Notes: generated by a model not told the origin, from the sequence alone. A DNA stretch of 64,000 nucleotides from Pseudotabrizicola sp. (GCF_030656345.1 NZ_JAUSNR010000026.1:367088-431087), one strand, 5' to 3'. Counted from the stretch's first letter, positions 27,901-37,830 are shown. Numbers and translations are program-made.

Positions 27901-29973
27901 CTACGCCTTGCGCGCGCCCCTGCGGCCTTCGATCAGCCAGGCGGTGATGGCAAATCCCGCCACCAGCAGCAGCCATGCCCAACCCGGCAACAGCGCCGCC
28001 ACCCGCACATCCTGCGTCATGTAAGCCCCGCGCGGGGTGATCCCGATCCAGCCGCGCCCCGAGGCTGGCCGCCCGTCGCGCACGTTTCGCACATCGGGTG
28101 CGCCGTCCGACAGGCGCAGCACCCCGCCATTGGTGGCGGCCACCGCCCCGGCCAGCGGCTCGCCCGAGCCGATGGTTTCCACAAATTCACGCGGCGACGA
28201 TGGACCAATGGCCACCACACGGCTCAGATCACCCTGTTCCAGCCTGTAGAGTCCCACCGTCGGGGCCTCGAACACCGCCTCATGCCTCCCGGGCGAGACC
28301 TCATCCAGCGGCAGCGCGGTTTCCGCGCCATCCGGGCCGGTGACCGTGACATCACCGGGCGGGGTTTCTTCAATGCTGCGGCGGATCACGGTCAGGGTCT
28401 GGCCCGACACGGTGCCGGTCAGGGTTTCCTCTTCCAGCTCCGGCTCTTTCAGCATCCAGTGCGCCAGACGGCGCAGCAATTCCAGCTGAGGCCCGCCGCC
28501 CTCATAGCCGCGCCCCCACAGCCAGGCATGATCAGAGGCAAGGATCGCCACCCGCCCCTCCTCTACCCGGTTCAGGATCAGCAGTGGCCGGTTGTCCGGC
28601 CCTTCCATCACCACCTGCCCCGCGCGCGGGATCACATCCACCATGCGGAACCAGCGGCCCCAGCCGCCTTCGGGGGCCAGATCCTCCAACCCTTCGGTCA
28701 CCGGATGGCGACGGCCAAGCTCGGTCAACTCCGGCTGAAAACCGCCTTCGATCACGCGGGCAGTCGGGTCGGCAGGCAGAATTTCCGCGAGGGGAGAGCG
28801 CCACAAACTGTCCACCGCGCCATATTCCGGCCCGGCAGCCACCAGCACCGTGCCGCCCCTACGCACGTAATTCACGATGTTGTCCATATAAGACATCGGC
28901 AGGATGCCCCGCATCGAATAGCGGTCGAACACGATCAGATCAAATTCCTCGATCTTTTCCACAAACAATTCCCGGGTAGGAAAGGCGATCAGCGACAGTT
29001 CCGAAACCGGAATGCCATCCTGTTTTTCCGGCGGGCGCAGGATGGTGAAATGCACCAGATCCACGCTCGCATCCGATTTCAGCAGGTTGCGCCAGACCCG
29101 CTCGCCCGCATGCGGCTCACCCGAGACCAGCAGCACCCGCAAGCGGTCGCGCACACCGTTGATCTGCACCACGGCGGCGTTGTTGCGGTCGGTCAACTCA
29201 CCCTCCGCCGTGGCGACAGTAAACTGCAGCACGTTCATCCCGCCATGCGGCAGGGTCACGGGCAGTTCCAGATCCTCACCCACCGGCACGGTATAGGTTT
29301 GCGGCGCATCGGCATCGACCGCGATGGTCAGTTCCGCCATCGGGCTGACGGATGCGGGCACCGCGCCCTGATCTTCGATCCGCAGGGTCAGCATCACCTC
29401 TTCGCCCAGGATCGCAAAGGCGGGGGCGTTCTTCACGATCAGCCGCCGGTCCCAGTCCTCGGGCTCGCCGGTCAGCAACAGGTGCAGCGGCGCGGGCATG
29501 TTGGGGGCGATGCCAAGGTCATGCACCTGCCCGTCGCTGATGATCACCGCCCCGGCCACCCGTGCGCGGGGTTCCTCGGCCAGCGCTTCGGCCAGAGCGG
29601 TCATCGCCAGTGTACCGGCATCCTCTGGCCCGTCGCCCACCCGGGTCACGCGCAGTTCGGTGTTTTCCAGCGCCGCGACCTCGGCCTGCAAGGCCGCAAG
29701 CGCCCGCGCGGTCTGGCCCGGGCGGTCCGACAGCTGCTGGCTGGCACTGTCATCCACCACTGCGATCACGATGTCCGATTGCGAGCTGCGATCTTCCTCC
29801 TGCAGTGCCGGGTTGGCCAGCGCCAACAGCACCAGCGCCGCCGTCGCCGCGCGAAGCCACCAACCCGACAGCCCGCGCATCACCGCCAGCGCCAGCAGCA
29901 CCACGGCAAAGGCCAGCGCGCCCCAGATCATCGGCCACGGAATCAGCGGCGCAAACACAAGGCTTTGCATCAT
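27901..29973 (-). CDS. large membrane protein with glutamine-amidotransferase-like domain
   Basis: 690 residues. Two membrane helices at the N-terminus (about 8-58) are followed by a VWA-like segment (VIAVVDDSASQQLSD, a degraded MIDAS), a long periplasmic part, a class I amidotransferase-like domain (about 270-480, SYMDNIVNYVRRGGTVLVAAGPEYG quoted by YVRRGGTVLVAAGP) without an evident catalytic Cys, and a last helix (LPGWAWLLLVAGFAITAWL) near the end. It is last in the moxR-DUF58-DUF4159 operon, overlapping the previous gene by four bases. It is probably a structural partner of the other membrane proteins. Confidence 0.75.
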   Translation of the reverse strand: MMQSLVFAPLIPWPMIWGALAFAVVLLALAVMRGLSGWWLRAATAALVLLALANPALQEEDRSSQSDIVIAVVDDSASQQLSDRPGQTARALAALQAEVAALENTELRVTRVGDGPEDAGTLAMTALAEALAEEPRARVAGAVIISDGQVHDLGIAPNMPAPLHLLLTGEPEDWDRRLIVKNAPAFAILGEEVMLTLRIEDQGAVPASVSPMAELTIAVDADAPQTYTVPVGEDLELPVTLPHGGMNVLQFTVATAEGELTDRNNAAVVQINGVRDRLRVLLVSGEPHAGERVWRNLLKSDASVDLVHFTILRPPEKQDGIPVSELSLIAFPTRELFVEKIEEFDLIVFDRYSMRGILPMSYMDNIVNYVRRGGTVLVAAGPEYGAVDSLWRSPLAEILPADPTARVIEGGFQPELTELGRRHPVTEGLEDLAPEGGWGRWFRMVDVIPRAGQVVMEGPDNRPLLILNRVEEGRVAILASDHAWLWGRGYEGGGPQLELLRRLAHWMLKEPELEEETLTGTVSGQTLTVIRRSIEETPPGDVTVTGPDGAETALPLDEVSPGRHEAVFEAPTVGLYRLEQGDLSRVVAIGPSSPREFVETIGSGEPLAGAVAATNGGVLRLSDGAPDVRNVRDGRPASGRGWIGITPRGAYMTQDVRVAALLPGWAWLLLVAGFAITAWLIEGRRGARKA

Positions 29974-32732
29974 TGGCCAAGCCTTTCCAGCAGGGCAGGC
30001 ACATGGACCTGATCAGATTTATAATTGCCCGTCAGCACATGCATGATCAGGTTGACCCCGAAGCGATACGCCAGCTCGCGCTGCCTCTCACCGGCAAAAC
30101 CACGCCCTACCGGCAACAGCGGCGCGCCATTCGCCCCCACCGCCCAGGCAGAGGCCCAGTCATTGCCGCCGATCACCACTGGCGTCACCCCGTCATTCAG
30201 GTTGCGGAACGGCATCCCGTCCACCTGTTCGGCATCCGGCGGGGCTGCTTCGACCCACAGCGGGCTGCGCTGATGACGGCCGGGGAAGTCTTGCAGCAGA
30301 TAGAAGGTGCGGGTCAGCACATGATCAGCCGGAATCTGCTCCAGCGGCGGAATGTTCAGCCCGGCGGCAAGGCGCTGCAGATGCTGCCCCTCGGGCGAGG
30401 TACCGCCCGCCAGATCGGCGTCGCGGGTGTCGAACAGGATCATCCCGCCAGTGCGCAGATAATCGTTCAGCTTGGAATAGGCGGTGGCTGAAGGCAGCGG
30501 CTGTGAAGTCGACACAGGCCAGTACAGGAACGGGAAAAACGCCAGCTCATCGGTTTCAATGTTCACGCCCACCGGCGCATCCGGCTCGATCGAGGTCCGC
30601 TGCCACAGGATCTCACCCAAGCCCAGAAGCCCGGCCGCCGCCGTGTCATCCAGCCGCGAGTCTCCGGTCAGCACATGCGCCAGCACAAGGCCCGTCGTCG
30701 CCTCCAGCGCCTTGGCGTCATCGGGCATGGTCTGGGCCTGTGCTTCAGGGCTGATCATCATCAGTGCCGCCAGCACCGCCGCCCCGCGGGCAAACCCCGC
30801 CAGACGGCCCGACACCCAAAGCGCCGCAAGAATATCCAGCATCAGCAGCACCAGCCCCCCCGACAAAAACGCGCCCTTCAGCGCCTGTTCGGGCGGCGCG
30901 TCCAGTCCCTCAATAACCGTACCCGATGGCCATGTCGCCGCCGCCAGCGTGGTTTCCGCCGCAATCACATTCAGCGCGACCCGCCGGTCTGCCCCGGCGT
31001 AAAGGCCCGGCGGCTGGTCGGGGCCGGGGCCTGCGGTCATCGCATCCGCCAGAACCTCGCCCGGCTGCCCCGGCAGATCGCCCGCTTCCTGCGGTTGGCC
31101 ATAGGCGTCCAGCACCAGCTCGGGCACCCAGATCTGGCCCGCCAGATCGGCGGCTTCCGGGGCGACGGGCCGAGTGGACACGGCAAGCCGCTCCAGCATC
31201 GACATGAACAGACCCGACAGCGGCAGGCTGGACCATTCGGCATTCGCCGTCACATGCACCAGCACCACTTGCCCCTGCCCCACCACCTTGCGGGTGACCA
31301 GCGGCGTACCATCGGCAAGTGCCGCAATCGTGCGGTCTGCCAGTTCGGGGTCTGGCTGGGCCAGCACCTGTGCGGTCACGGCCACATCGGCGGGCAAGGG
31401 CAGGCCGTGGAACGGCGACCCCTCGGGGAACGGGGCCAGAGTTTTCGGCTCGCCCCAGCTCATGGCCCCCCCCACCGCGCGTCCGCCTTCGCGCAGGCGC
31501 ACCGGCATCAACGGGTCTTCAGTGCTGCGGCTGATATCGGACGCCGCCATCTGCGGCCCGGCAAAGCGCAACAGCAGCCCGCCGGTGTCCAGCCAGTCCA
31601 GCAGCGCATCGGTGTCCGATTGCGACAGCCGCGCCACATCGGCCATGATCACCACATCGGGGGATGCCAGCAGCAGGTGGTCGGTCAATGACCCTTCCAT
31701 CAGGTCGGCCACAGGCTCCAACGCCTGCCGCAGGTAATGCAGCGGCGAAAGCAATTGCAGCCCCTCCCGGTCGGCGCCGCCACCGATCAGCGCGACCTTG
31801 CGGCGTTTCAGGCTGTCATCGGTCAGACTGACCGCCCCGGCTGAGCGCAGGCCCGCGATTTCAAACCGGGTGATCCGGTTGCGCAATTCCGGCGGCAGCG
31901 ACAGGGCGGCTTCGGCCCGCTCTGCACCCGCCCCGAACTCAAGCGAAAGCCGCGCCAGTTCGCGTTCAACGCCAGACGGATCAGGCCCACGCGCCGACAG
32001 CTCGACCGACACCGAGTCGGCGGCGGGCAGCCGGGTGGCAGCCAGCTGGATTGCGCCGTCTTCATACAGCGCCGGATGCAGGGCAAACACCGGGCGCGGG
32101 CTTTCGAACACGGTTACGGTCCCCTTGGCCTCCAGCGCCGAAATCAAGGTGCCCCGGCCCGGATGATCCAGGCCATCCGACAGCCAGAAGGTGTCAAACG
32201 CCCCCTCGGGCAGCGTGCCCGCCCATCCGGACAGATCGCGCGGCGACCATGCCTGCGGCGTCACCCCGGCCAGCCGGGTCGCCACCGCATCGGCAGCCTG
32301 AAACGCCACCTGCCCCGGCGTATCGGTCAGCCGGATCACGGCGACCGGGCGGCCATCGCGCGCGGCCTCGTCGATCAGGGCGGATGCCCGGTCCAACCGG
32401 CGCGGCCAGTCGCGCGCATCGGCCCATGTCGCATCCATCGCGATCAGCAACGGCCCATTGCCCGCCTGACGTTCGACCGGGTTCAGCACCGGCCCGGCAA
32501 AGGCGATGATGGCCGCCGCAATCGCCGCCATGCGCAACAGCAGCAACCACCACGGCGTCTTGTCCGCCTCGGCCTCTTCATCGCGCAGGCCCAGCAGCAG
32601 CGCCACACCCGGAAACCGCCGCCGGATCGGCGCAGGCGGCACCGCGCGCAGCAAGAGCCACAGCACGGGCAGCGCGATCAGCCCCAGCAAAAGCATGGGC
32701 GTGGCAAAGCCGATGGGGCCAAGCATGAACAT
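29970..32732 (-). CDS. BatA-like/DUF4159 membrane protein
   Basis: 920 residues from the ATG that shares one base with the preceding stop (TGATG), behind AGGGGGGC. An aerotolerance BatA-type N-terminus with two helices (about 10-30 and 60-85) is followed by a VWA-like domain whose metal motif is incomplete, a long central domain, two helices near 640-680, and a C-terminal DUF4159 domain (about 705-920, LRTGGMILFDTRD). Family members always occur with MoxR and DUF58 genes, as here. Function is unknown; envelope assembly or stress tolerance is inferred. Confidence 0.8.
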   Translation of the reverse strand: MFMLGPIGFATPMLLLGLIALPVLWLLLRAVPPAPIRRRFPGVALLLGLRDEEAEADKTPWWLLLLRMAAIAAAIIAFAGPVLNPVERQAGNGPLLIAMDATWADARDWPRRLDRASALIDEAARDGRPVAVIRLTDTPGQVAFQAADAVATRLAGVTPQAWSPRDLSGWAGTLPEGAFDTFWLSDGLDHPGRGTLISALEAKGTVTVFESPRPVFALHPALYEDGAIQLAATRLPAADSVSVELSARGPDPSGVERELARLSLEFGAGAERAEAALSLPPELRNRITRFEIAGLRSAGAVSLTDDSLKRRKVALIGGGADREGLQLLSPLHYLRQALEPVADLMEGSLTDHLLLASPDVVIMADVARLSQSDTDALLDWLDTGGLLLRFAGPQMAASDISRSTEDPLMPVRLREGGRAVGGAMSWGEPKTLAPFPEGSPFHGLPLPADVAVTAQVLAQPDPELADRTIAALADGTPLVTRKVVGQGQVVLVHVTANAEWSSLPLSGLFMSMLERLAVSTRPVAPEAADLAGQIWVPELVLDAYGQPQEAGDLPGQPGEVLADAMTAGPGPDQPPGLYAGADRRVALNVIAAETTLAAATWPSGTVIEGLDAPPEQALKGAFLSGGLVLLMLDILAALWVSGRLAGFARGAAVLAALMMISPEAQAQTMPDDAKALEATTGLVLAHVLTGDSRLDDTAAAGLLGLGEILWQRTSIEPDAPVGVNIETDELAFFPFLYWPVSTSQPLPSATAYSKLNDYLRTGGMILFDTRDADLAGGTSPEGQHLQRLAAGLNIPPLEQIPADHVLTRTFYLLQDFPGRHQRSPLWVEAAPPDAEQVDGMPFRNLNDGVTPVVIGGNDWASAWAVGANGAPLLPVGRGFAGERQRELAYRFGVNLIMHVLTGNYKSDQVHVPALLERLGQ

Positions 32733-33601
32733 CAGCGCCCCCCCTGCAATGCGGAATAAATCCACAGCAAACCCGCCTGCGCCGGTTGCCCCGTGTGATG
32801 CGTGGTCACATGCCAGCCCACCGCGCGGGCGAGATCGGCCAGCCGGTCCTTGCGCTCGGCCAGCCGCGCAAGGTAGCGCGCCCGCAGATCGCCCGCCTGC
32901 TGGGTTTCGTGCCGCATGCCGCCGCCCATCGATTCAAACACCGTGCGACCGGAAAACGGAAACTCCTCCTCCGCCGGGTCCAGCACCTGCACCAGCGCGC
33001 CGCGCACCCCGCGGTCGGCGGCGGCGGTCAGGGTCGCCTCTAGCGCGCCAAGATCGCCAAAGAAATCCGACAGGAACAGCGCGCGGCCATGGCTGACCAT
33101 TCCGGTGGCCGATGGGGTGCCATATTCGCCACCCTCGGCCAAACCCGACAGCACCGCAGCCAGCTTCACAATCTGCGCGCGGCCCGGGCGCGGCGGGGCG
33201 GCGTCGCCCGCCAGCCCCACACGTTCGCCCGCCCGCAGCAGCAGCACCGCCGTGGCCAGTGCCAGCACCTTGGCGCGATCCGATTTCGGCGCGCGCGCCT
33301 TGTCGCCCGAAAACGCCATCGACTTCGCCGGATCGACCCAAAGCGTGACTGATTGCGCCGCCTGCCATTCGCGTTCGCGCACGAAATGCGCGTCGCCGCG
33401 CGCAGACCGGCGCCAGTCGATCAGCCGCGCCGAATCGCCGGCATTCACCGGGCGGTATTGCCAGAATTCATCCCCCTGCCCCGCGCGCCTGCGCCCGTGT
33501 TCGCCCATCATCACGGTGGCGGCCAGCAGCTCTGCTTCTGCCATCAGCGGCGGCAGCGACTGGCCAAGCGCCTCGGCGCGGGACTGAAGGTCAAGGCTCA
33601 C
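32732..33601 (-). CDS. DUF58 domain protein
   Basis: 289 residues, no membrane segment. The DUF58 core appears as YRPVNAGDSARLIDWRRSARG (its key part DWRRSARG near residue 65) followed by a VWA-like fold (TLWVDPAKSMAF). DUF58 proteins are the usual partner of MoxR ATPases, which are thought to remodel them. It overlaps moxR by four bases and the next gene by one, so the three are tightly coupled. Confidence 0.88.
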   Translation of the reverse strand: MSLDLQSRAEALGQSLPPLMAEAELLAATVMMGEHGRRRAGQGDEFWQYRPVNAGDSARLIDWRRSARGDAHFVREREWQAAQSVTLWVDPAKSMAFSGDKARAPKSDRAKVLALATAVLLLRAGERVGLAGDAAPPRPGRAQIVKLAAVLSGLAEGGEYGTPSATGMVSHGRALFLSDFFGDLGALEATLTAAADRGVRGALVQVLDPAEEEFPFSGRTVFESMGGGMRHETQQAGDLRARYLARLAERKDRLADLARAVGWHVTTHHTGQPAQAGLLWIYSALQGGR

Positions 33602-34611
33602 GCAGCAGCCTCTAGCCGCAGGGTGCGGCTGGTCACGCGGTCGATGATGCCGGACAGGGTTTCGCCCCGGGCCCGCGCCGCAAAGGACAGCGCCATCCGG
33701 TGCGTCAGCACCGCCCGGCTCATGGCAGCCACGTCGGAGACTGACGGGGCGAGCCGCCCATCCAGCAGCGCGCGCGCCCGCACCGTCAGCATCAGCGCCT
33801 GCGCTGCGCGCGGGCCGGGGCCCCAGCTCAGGCTGCCTTCCAGATCGCGGCCCTCGGCCTCACCGGGGCGGCAGGCGCGCACCAGATCGAGGATCGCCTC
33901 CACCACAGTCTCTCCCACCGGCATCCGGCGCAGCACCGCTTGCGCGGTCAGCAGCTCATCGGCGGCGAACACCTGTGTCGATTGCGCATCCTCGGCCCCG
34001 GTGGTGGCGATCAGGATATCCCGCTCGGTCGCGCGGGTGGGATATTCGACATCGACCTGCACGAGGAAACGGTCCAGCTGCGCTTCGGGCAGCGGATAGG
34101 TGCCTTCCTGTTCAATCGGGTTCTGCGTGGCCAGCACATGGAACGGACGGCCCAGCTTGCGGTGCTGGCCCGCAATGGTCACTTCCTTTTCCTGCATCGC
34201 CTGCAGCAGCGCCGATTGTGTCCGCGGGCTGGCGCGGTTGATCTCATCCGCCATCAGCAGCTGGCAAAAGATCGGCCCTTCGATGAAGCGAAACGCCCGC
34301 GCCCCGCCATCCGCCGTTTCCAGCACCTCCGACCCCAGAATATCGGCAGGCATCAGGTCGGGCGTAAACTGGATGCGGTTGGCCGACAGCCCCATCACCG
34401 TGCCCAATGTGTCCACCAGCCGCGTCTTGCCCAGGCCCGGCAGGCCCACCAGCAGCGCATGACCGCCGCACAGCATCGAGGCCAGTACCAGATCGACCAC
34501 CTTTTCCTGCCCGATGAAGCGCTGGTTGATCGAGGCCTTGGCCTGCCCAAGCCGGTCGCCCAGCCGTTCGATAGCCTCTACCAGATCGGCTTCGGGGGGG
34601 GAAATGGCCAT
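33598..34611 (-). CDS. MoxR-family AAA+ ATPase
   Basis: Chaperone-like AAA ATPase, 337 residues. Walker A GLPGLGKT is near residue 56, Walker B LLMADEINRASP near 118, sensor 1 LATQNPIEQEGTYPLPEAQLDRF (quoted by LATQNPIEQ) near 160, and a C-terminal helical lid follows. First gene of a four-gene operon with DUF58, a BatA/DUF4159 membrane protein and an amidotransferase-like membrane protein. The ATPase probably acts on the VWA-like folds of these partners. About 240 bases separate it from the divergent superoxide dismutase gene. Confidence 0.93.
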   Translation of the reverse strand: MAISPPEADLVEAIERLGDRLGQAKASINQRFIGQEKVVDLVLASMLCGGHALLVGLPGLGKTRLVDTLGTVMGLSANRIQFTPDLMPADILGSEVLETADGGARAFRFIEGPIFCQLLMADEINRASPRTQSALLQAMQEKEVTIAGQHRKLGRPFHVLATQNPIEQEGTYPLPEAQLDRFLVQVDVEYPTRATERDILIATTGAEDAQSTQVFAADELLTAQAVLRRMPVGETVVEAILDLVRACRPGEAEGRDLEGSLSWGPGPRAAQALMLTVRARALLDGRLAPSVSDVAAMSRAVLTHRMALSFAARARGETLSGIIDRVTSRTLRLEAAA

Positions 34612-34849
34612 GTCGACGCCTCCATTGGGGTTGCTCGGGTCCCATTAGAACGAGTTATGGCGGAAGGCACAAATGACAAAAGCCGGTGAGAGACAAATGA
34701 TCGTGAGATACGCGCGTGCCGCGCAGGAATGCCGCAAGGGCGCAGGAAACAGCGCCCCGGCGGCGACCCGGCGACCGGGGGTGCCCGCCCTGCGGTCGGA
34801 ACATTTCGGACGCGCAGGGGTTCCTTTGCTGACACACACGGAGGACCCA

Positions 34850-35536
34850 ATGAAACACACGATGTCAATTGTCGCCCTGTCAGTGCTACCTTTGGCCGCC
34901 ATGGCGCAAACCGAAACCACGCCGGCCGAAGGCGCGTTCACCCTGCCCGATCTGCCCTATGCAGCCGGTGCGCTGGACCCGGTGATCTCGGCCGAAACGA
35001 TGGAACTGCACCACGGCCGGCACCACCAGAGCTTTGTAGACACCCTCAACGACGAGGCCCCTGCCGGAGTGTCGCTCGAAGATCTGGTTGCCAATGCCGG
35101 CACCTATCCCGACGTGATCCGCAACAACGCGGGCGGCCACTGGAACCACAGCTTTTTCTGGGAAACCATGGCACCGGCCGACTCTGTCGGCGAAATGTCC
35201 GAGGCGCTCAGTCAGGCGATCACGACCGTCTATGGCTCGCAACAGGAGTTCCAGACCGCGTTCCAGGACGCGGGTGCCGGTCAGTTCGGCTCGGGCTGGG
35301 TCTGGCTGATCATCAATGAACAGGATCAGCTGCAGATCACCACCACCCCCAATCAGGACAACCCGCTGATGGATGTGGCCGAGGTGCAGGGAACGCCATT
35401 GCTGGGCAATGATGTCTGGGAACATGCCTATTATCTGACCTACAACAACCGGCGCGCCGACTATCTGGAAAGCTGGTGGGATGTGGTCAACTGGGCCGAA
35501 GTCTCAGACCGCTACAGCGCTGCGTTGGCGGAGTAA
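34850..35536 (+). CDS. superoxide dismutase of the Fe/Mn family, exported
   Basis: Dismutates superoxide; the 228-residue product begins with a signal peptide (SIVALSVLPLAAMAQ), so it should work in the periplasm. Metal ligands are present: His in METMELHHGRHHQ-like stretch ELHHGRHHQ, His in GGHWNHSFFW, and Asp/His in GNDVWEHAYY. GGH before the second ligand and NQDNPL later are Mn-type signatures, though cambialistic use is possible. GGAGG precedes the chosen ATG; longer in-frame starts would bury the signal peptide. Family members are usually cytosolic, so export is notable. Confidence 0.9.
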   Translation: MKHTMSIVALSVLPLAAMAQTETTPAEGAFTLPDLPYAAGALDPVISAETMELHHGRHHQSFVDTLNDEAPAGVSLEDLVANAGTYPDVIRNNAGGHWNHSFFWETMAPADSVGEMSEALSQAITTVYGSQQEFQTAFQDAGAGQFGSGWVWLIINEQDQLQITTTPNQDNPLMDVAEVQGTPLLGNDVWEHAYYLTYNNRRADYLESWWDVVNWAEVSDRYSAALAE

Positions 35537-35710
35537 ATCCGCCAGGGCCGGACTGTGGGCACGGGTGCGGGTTGCTCCTGTCCGCCCCTTGCCGGGTCCG
35601 GCCCAACCCGCCGCTCACAGCCGCGTCACAGCCTTTTGACCGGGATCGCGGCAACATAGTCGCGACTTTTGCATTGGTTCAGGACTGTTTTGTTAAAAAT
35701 GGAGTAACCG

Positions 35711-36982
35711 ATGACACGTTTTGCCCTTCGCCCATTTGTGATTGCGACGGCCCTGCTGACAGCGACCCCTTTCGCAGTTCTGGCCCAAGACGAAGTTGAA
35801 CCCGAACCCTCCGCCACTGGCGAGGCGGCCCCGGTGCAGGGCACTCCGGTAGAAACCTCACCCCCCAACGCGGAAAATCAGCAACCTGCCTTTGGGGGGC
35901 AGACCCGCGCGCCGCAACCCGCCGAAATGCCCGAGGTCTCGACCGAAACTGTCGCAAGCGACCTTCCCCAGCTTTGGGCGCTTGAGTTTCTGCCCGACGA
36001 CCGGATGCTGGTCACCGCAAAGGAAGGCCAGATGCATCTGATCGATGCCGACGGCACTGCCACCGAAGTCACCGGCGTGCCGGAAGTCGATTCGCGCGGT
36101 CAGGGTGGCCTGCTCGACGTGGCGCTGGCCCCTGATTATGCCGAATCCGGGATGGTGTTCTTTTCCTATGCCGAGCCGCGCGACGGCGGCAACGGCACCT
36201 CTGTCGCCTCGGCGCGGCTGGTGCTGGATGACGAGGGCGGCGGCGCGCTGGAAGATGTCACAGTGATCTTCCAGCAGACGCCCACCTATGATGGCGACAA
36301 GCATTTCGGCTCGCGTCTGGTCTTCGGCCCCGAAGGCGAGCTTTACGTGACCGTGGGCGAACGGTCCGACGTGGAACCGCGCGTCCAGTCGCAGGAACTG
36401 AGCAGCGGTCTTGGTAAGGTCTTCCGCCTGACCGCCACCGGCGAGCCATGGGAAGGCAACCCCTTTGCCGATCAAGACGATGCCCTGCCCGAAATCTGGA
36501 GCTATGGCCACCGCAACACCCAATCCGCAGCGCTTGACGGGCAGGGGCGGCTGTGGATCGTGGAACACGGCCCGCTTGGCGGCGATGAGCTGAACCGCCC
36601 TGAACCGGGCGAAAACTATGGCTGGCCCGAGGTGACATACGGCCTCGAATACAGCGGCGAGCCGGTGGGTGCGGGCATCACCCAGCAGGAACCGACGGTG
36701 CAACCGCTTTATTACTGGGACCCGGTCATCGCGCCATCCGGCATGGCGTATTATGAAGGCGCAGAGTTTCCCGAATGGGACGGCGCCTTCCTGATCGGCG
36801 GCCTTGTGACCCAGGGGTTGGTCGTGCTGCATCTGGACGGTGATCAGGTCACCACCGAAGAGCGGGTCCCGCTGGACGCCCGCGCCCGCGACGTGAAGGT
36901 CGGGCCGGACGGTGCGGTTTATGTCGTCACCGAAGACCGCAACGCGGGCACCTCGGCCATTTTGCGGCTGACCAAAGACTGA
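35711..36982 (+). CDS. PQQ-dependent aldose sugar dehydrogenase-like protein
   Basis: Soluble periplasmic beta-propeller protein, 423 residues, of the Asd/YliI (GSDH) family that oxidises aldoses with pyrroloquinoline quinone. Signal peptide to about residue 25 (FAVLAQ), then an acidic Pro/Thr-rich linker (26-75), then the propeller: LPQLWALEFLPDDRMLVTAKEG, DSRGQGGLLDVALAPDY, HFGSRLVFGPEGELYVTVGER (quoted by FGSRLVFGPEG) and WSYGHRNTQ, whose His/Arg are cofactor and active-site residues in the family. No PQQ synthesis genes are in the window. Confidence 0.87.
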   Translation: MTRFALRPFVIATALLTATPFAVLAQDEVEPEPSATGEAAPVQGTPVETSPPNAENQQPAFGGQTRAPQPAEMPEVSTETVASDLPQLWALEFLPDDRMLVTAKEGQMHLIDADGTATEVTGVPEVDSRGQGGLLDVALAPDYAESGMVFFSYAEPRDGGNGTSVASARLVLDDEGGGALEDVTVIFQQTPTYDGDKHFGSRLVFGPEGELYVTVGERSDVEPRVQSQELSSGLGKVFRLTATGEPWEGNPFADQDDALPEIWSYGHRNTQSAALDGQGRLWIVEHGPLGGDELNRPEPGENYGWPEVTYGLEYSGEPVGAGITQQEPTVQPLYYWDPVIAPSGMAYYEGAEFPEWDGAFLIGGLVTQGLVVLHLDGDQVTTEERVPLDARARDVKVGPDGAVYVVTEDRNAGTSAILRLTKD

Positions 36983-37005
36983 CCGCACGACGGCTGAACC
37001 AAAAA

Positions 37006-37032
37006 GGCACCGCGCCGTGGCGGCGCGGTGCC
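37006..37032 (-). terminator. hairpin with T-run on the minus strand
   Basis: Perfect 12-base stem GGCACCGCGCCG/CGGCGCGGTGCC with a three-base loop. Five A residues precede it on the plus strand, giving TTTTT after the stem on the minus strand. It may end transcription from the dehydrogenase side less efficiently than in reverse. Confidence 0.6.
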
Positions 37033-37118
37033 CGCCTGCCCCCCAGACAGCCGAATACCGCTTTCGCAAGGCGACCAGACGCAGTAGGCAGCCTCAACGT
37101 CCAGCGGTAGGGTCCATC

Positions 37119-37664
37119 ATGGCGCAGAATGCCACCATCTACAAAGTCGAGCTTTCTGTGTCCGACATGGACCGCCACTACTATGAGACGCATAAACTGA
37201 CCGTCGCCAAGCACCCGTCAGAGACGGAAGAACGGCTGATGGTGCGCATCATCGCCTTTGCGCTGAACGCGCATGAAAATCTTGAGATGACCAAGGGCAT
37301 CTCAACCGAGGGCGAACCCGACATCTGGCAAAAAAGCCTGAGCGGCGAGCTGGATGTCTGGGTGGCCCTCGGGCTGCCAAGCGAAAAGGTGATGCGGCAA
37401 TCGTGCAGCAAGGCCGGCAAGGTGGTGATCTACCCCTACGGCGGACGCACGGCCGAGGTGTGGTGGGACAAGATCAAAACCAGCACCACCCGCTTTGCCA
37501 ACCTCCACGTCATCGGACTGTCCGAAAAAGACACCGGCGCACTGGCCGCACTGGCCAGCCGCGCGATGAAGCTTCAGGTGAATATCCAGGACGGCGACGT
37601 GATGGTCAGCGTCGGCGACAGCATCGTCAACATCACTCCGCTGATGTGGAAACACGCGGCGTAG
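37119..37664 (+). CDS. yaeQ: YaeQ family protein
   Basis: 181 residues, the usual family length. The start IYKVELSVSDMDRHYYETH and the central EPDIWQKSLSGELDVWVALG (quoted by EPDIW and DVWVALG) are family hallmarks; the fold is related to PD-(D/E)XK nucleases, with Glu/Asp/Gln residues retained. YaeQ was first noted as a multicopy suppressor of RfaH loss in E. coli. An in-frame upstream extension lies across the hairpin at 37006-37032 and is rejected. Confidence 0.9.
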   Translation: MAQNATIYKVELSVSDMDRHYYETHKLTVAKHPSETEERLMVRIIAFALNAHENLEMTKGISTEGEPDIWQKSLSGELDVWVALGLPSEKVMRQSCSKAGKVVIYPYGGRTAEVWWDKIKTSTTRFANLHVIGLSEKDTGALAALASRAMKLQVNIQDGDVMVSVGDSIVNITPLMWKHAA

Positions 37665-37830
37665 GCTGGCGATAACCGCCGCAGGGCCACCATACGCCAA
37701 GCCTGCACCGCTGCGGGTGTCGACCCCTACGCGCCCGTTGTGGGCAACTTGGCAGGTGCCTTCCAAGTGATTCCACACTACACTTCTGACTTCCCACCCG
37801 CCACTTGCCGTAAAGTTTTGGGGGCCTTTA

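Noticed and set aside
28282..30012. 576-codon open frame on the plus strand opposite the amidotransferase-like gene
   Set aside because: Composition (His, Gln, Arg) is that of an antisense shadow; the minus-strand gene has membrane helices and coupled neighbours.
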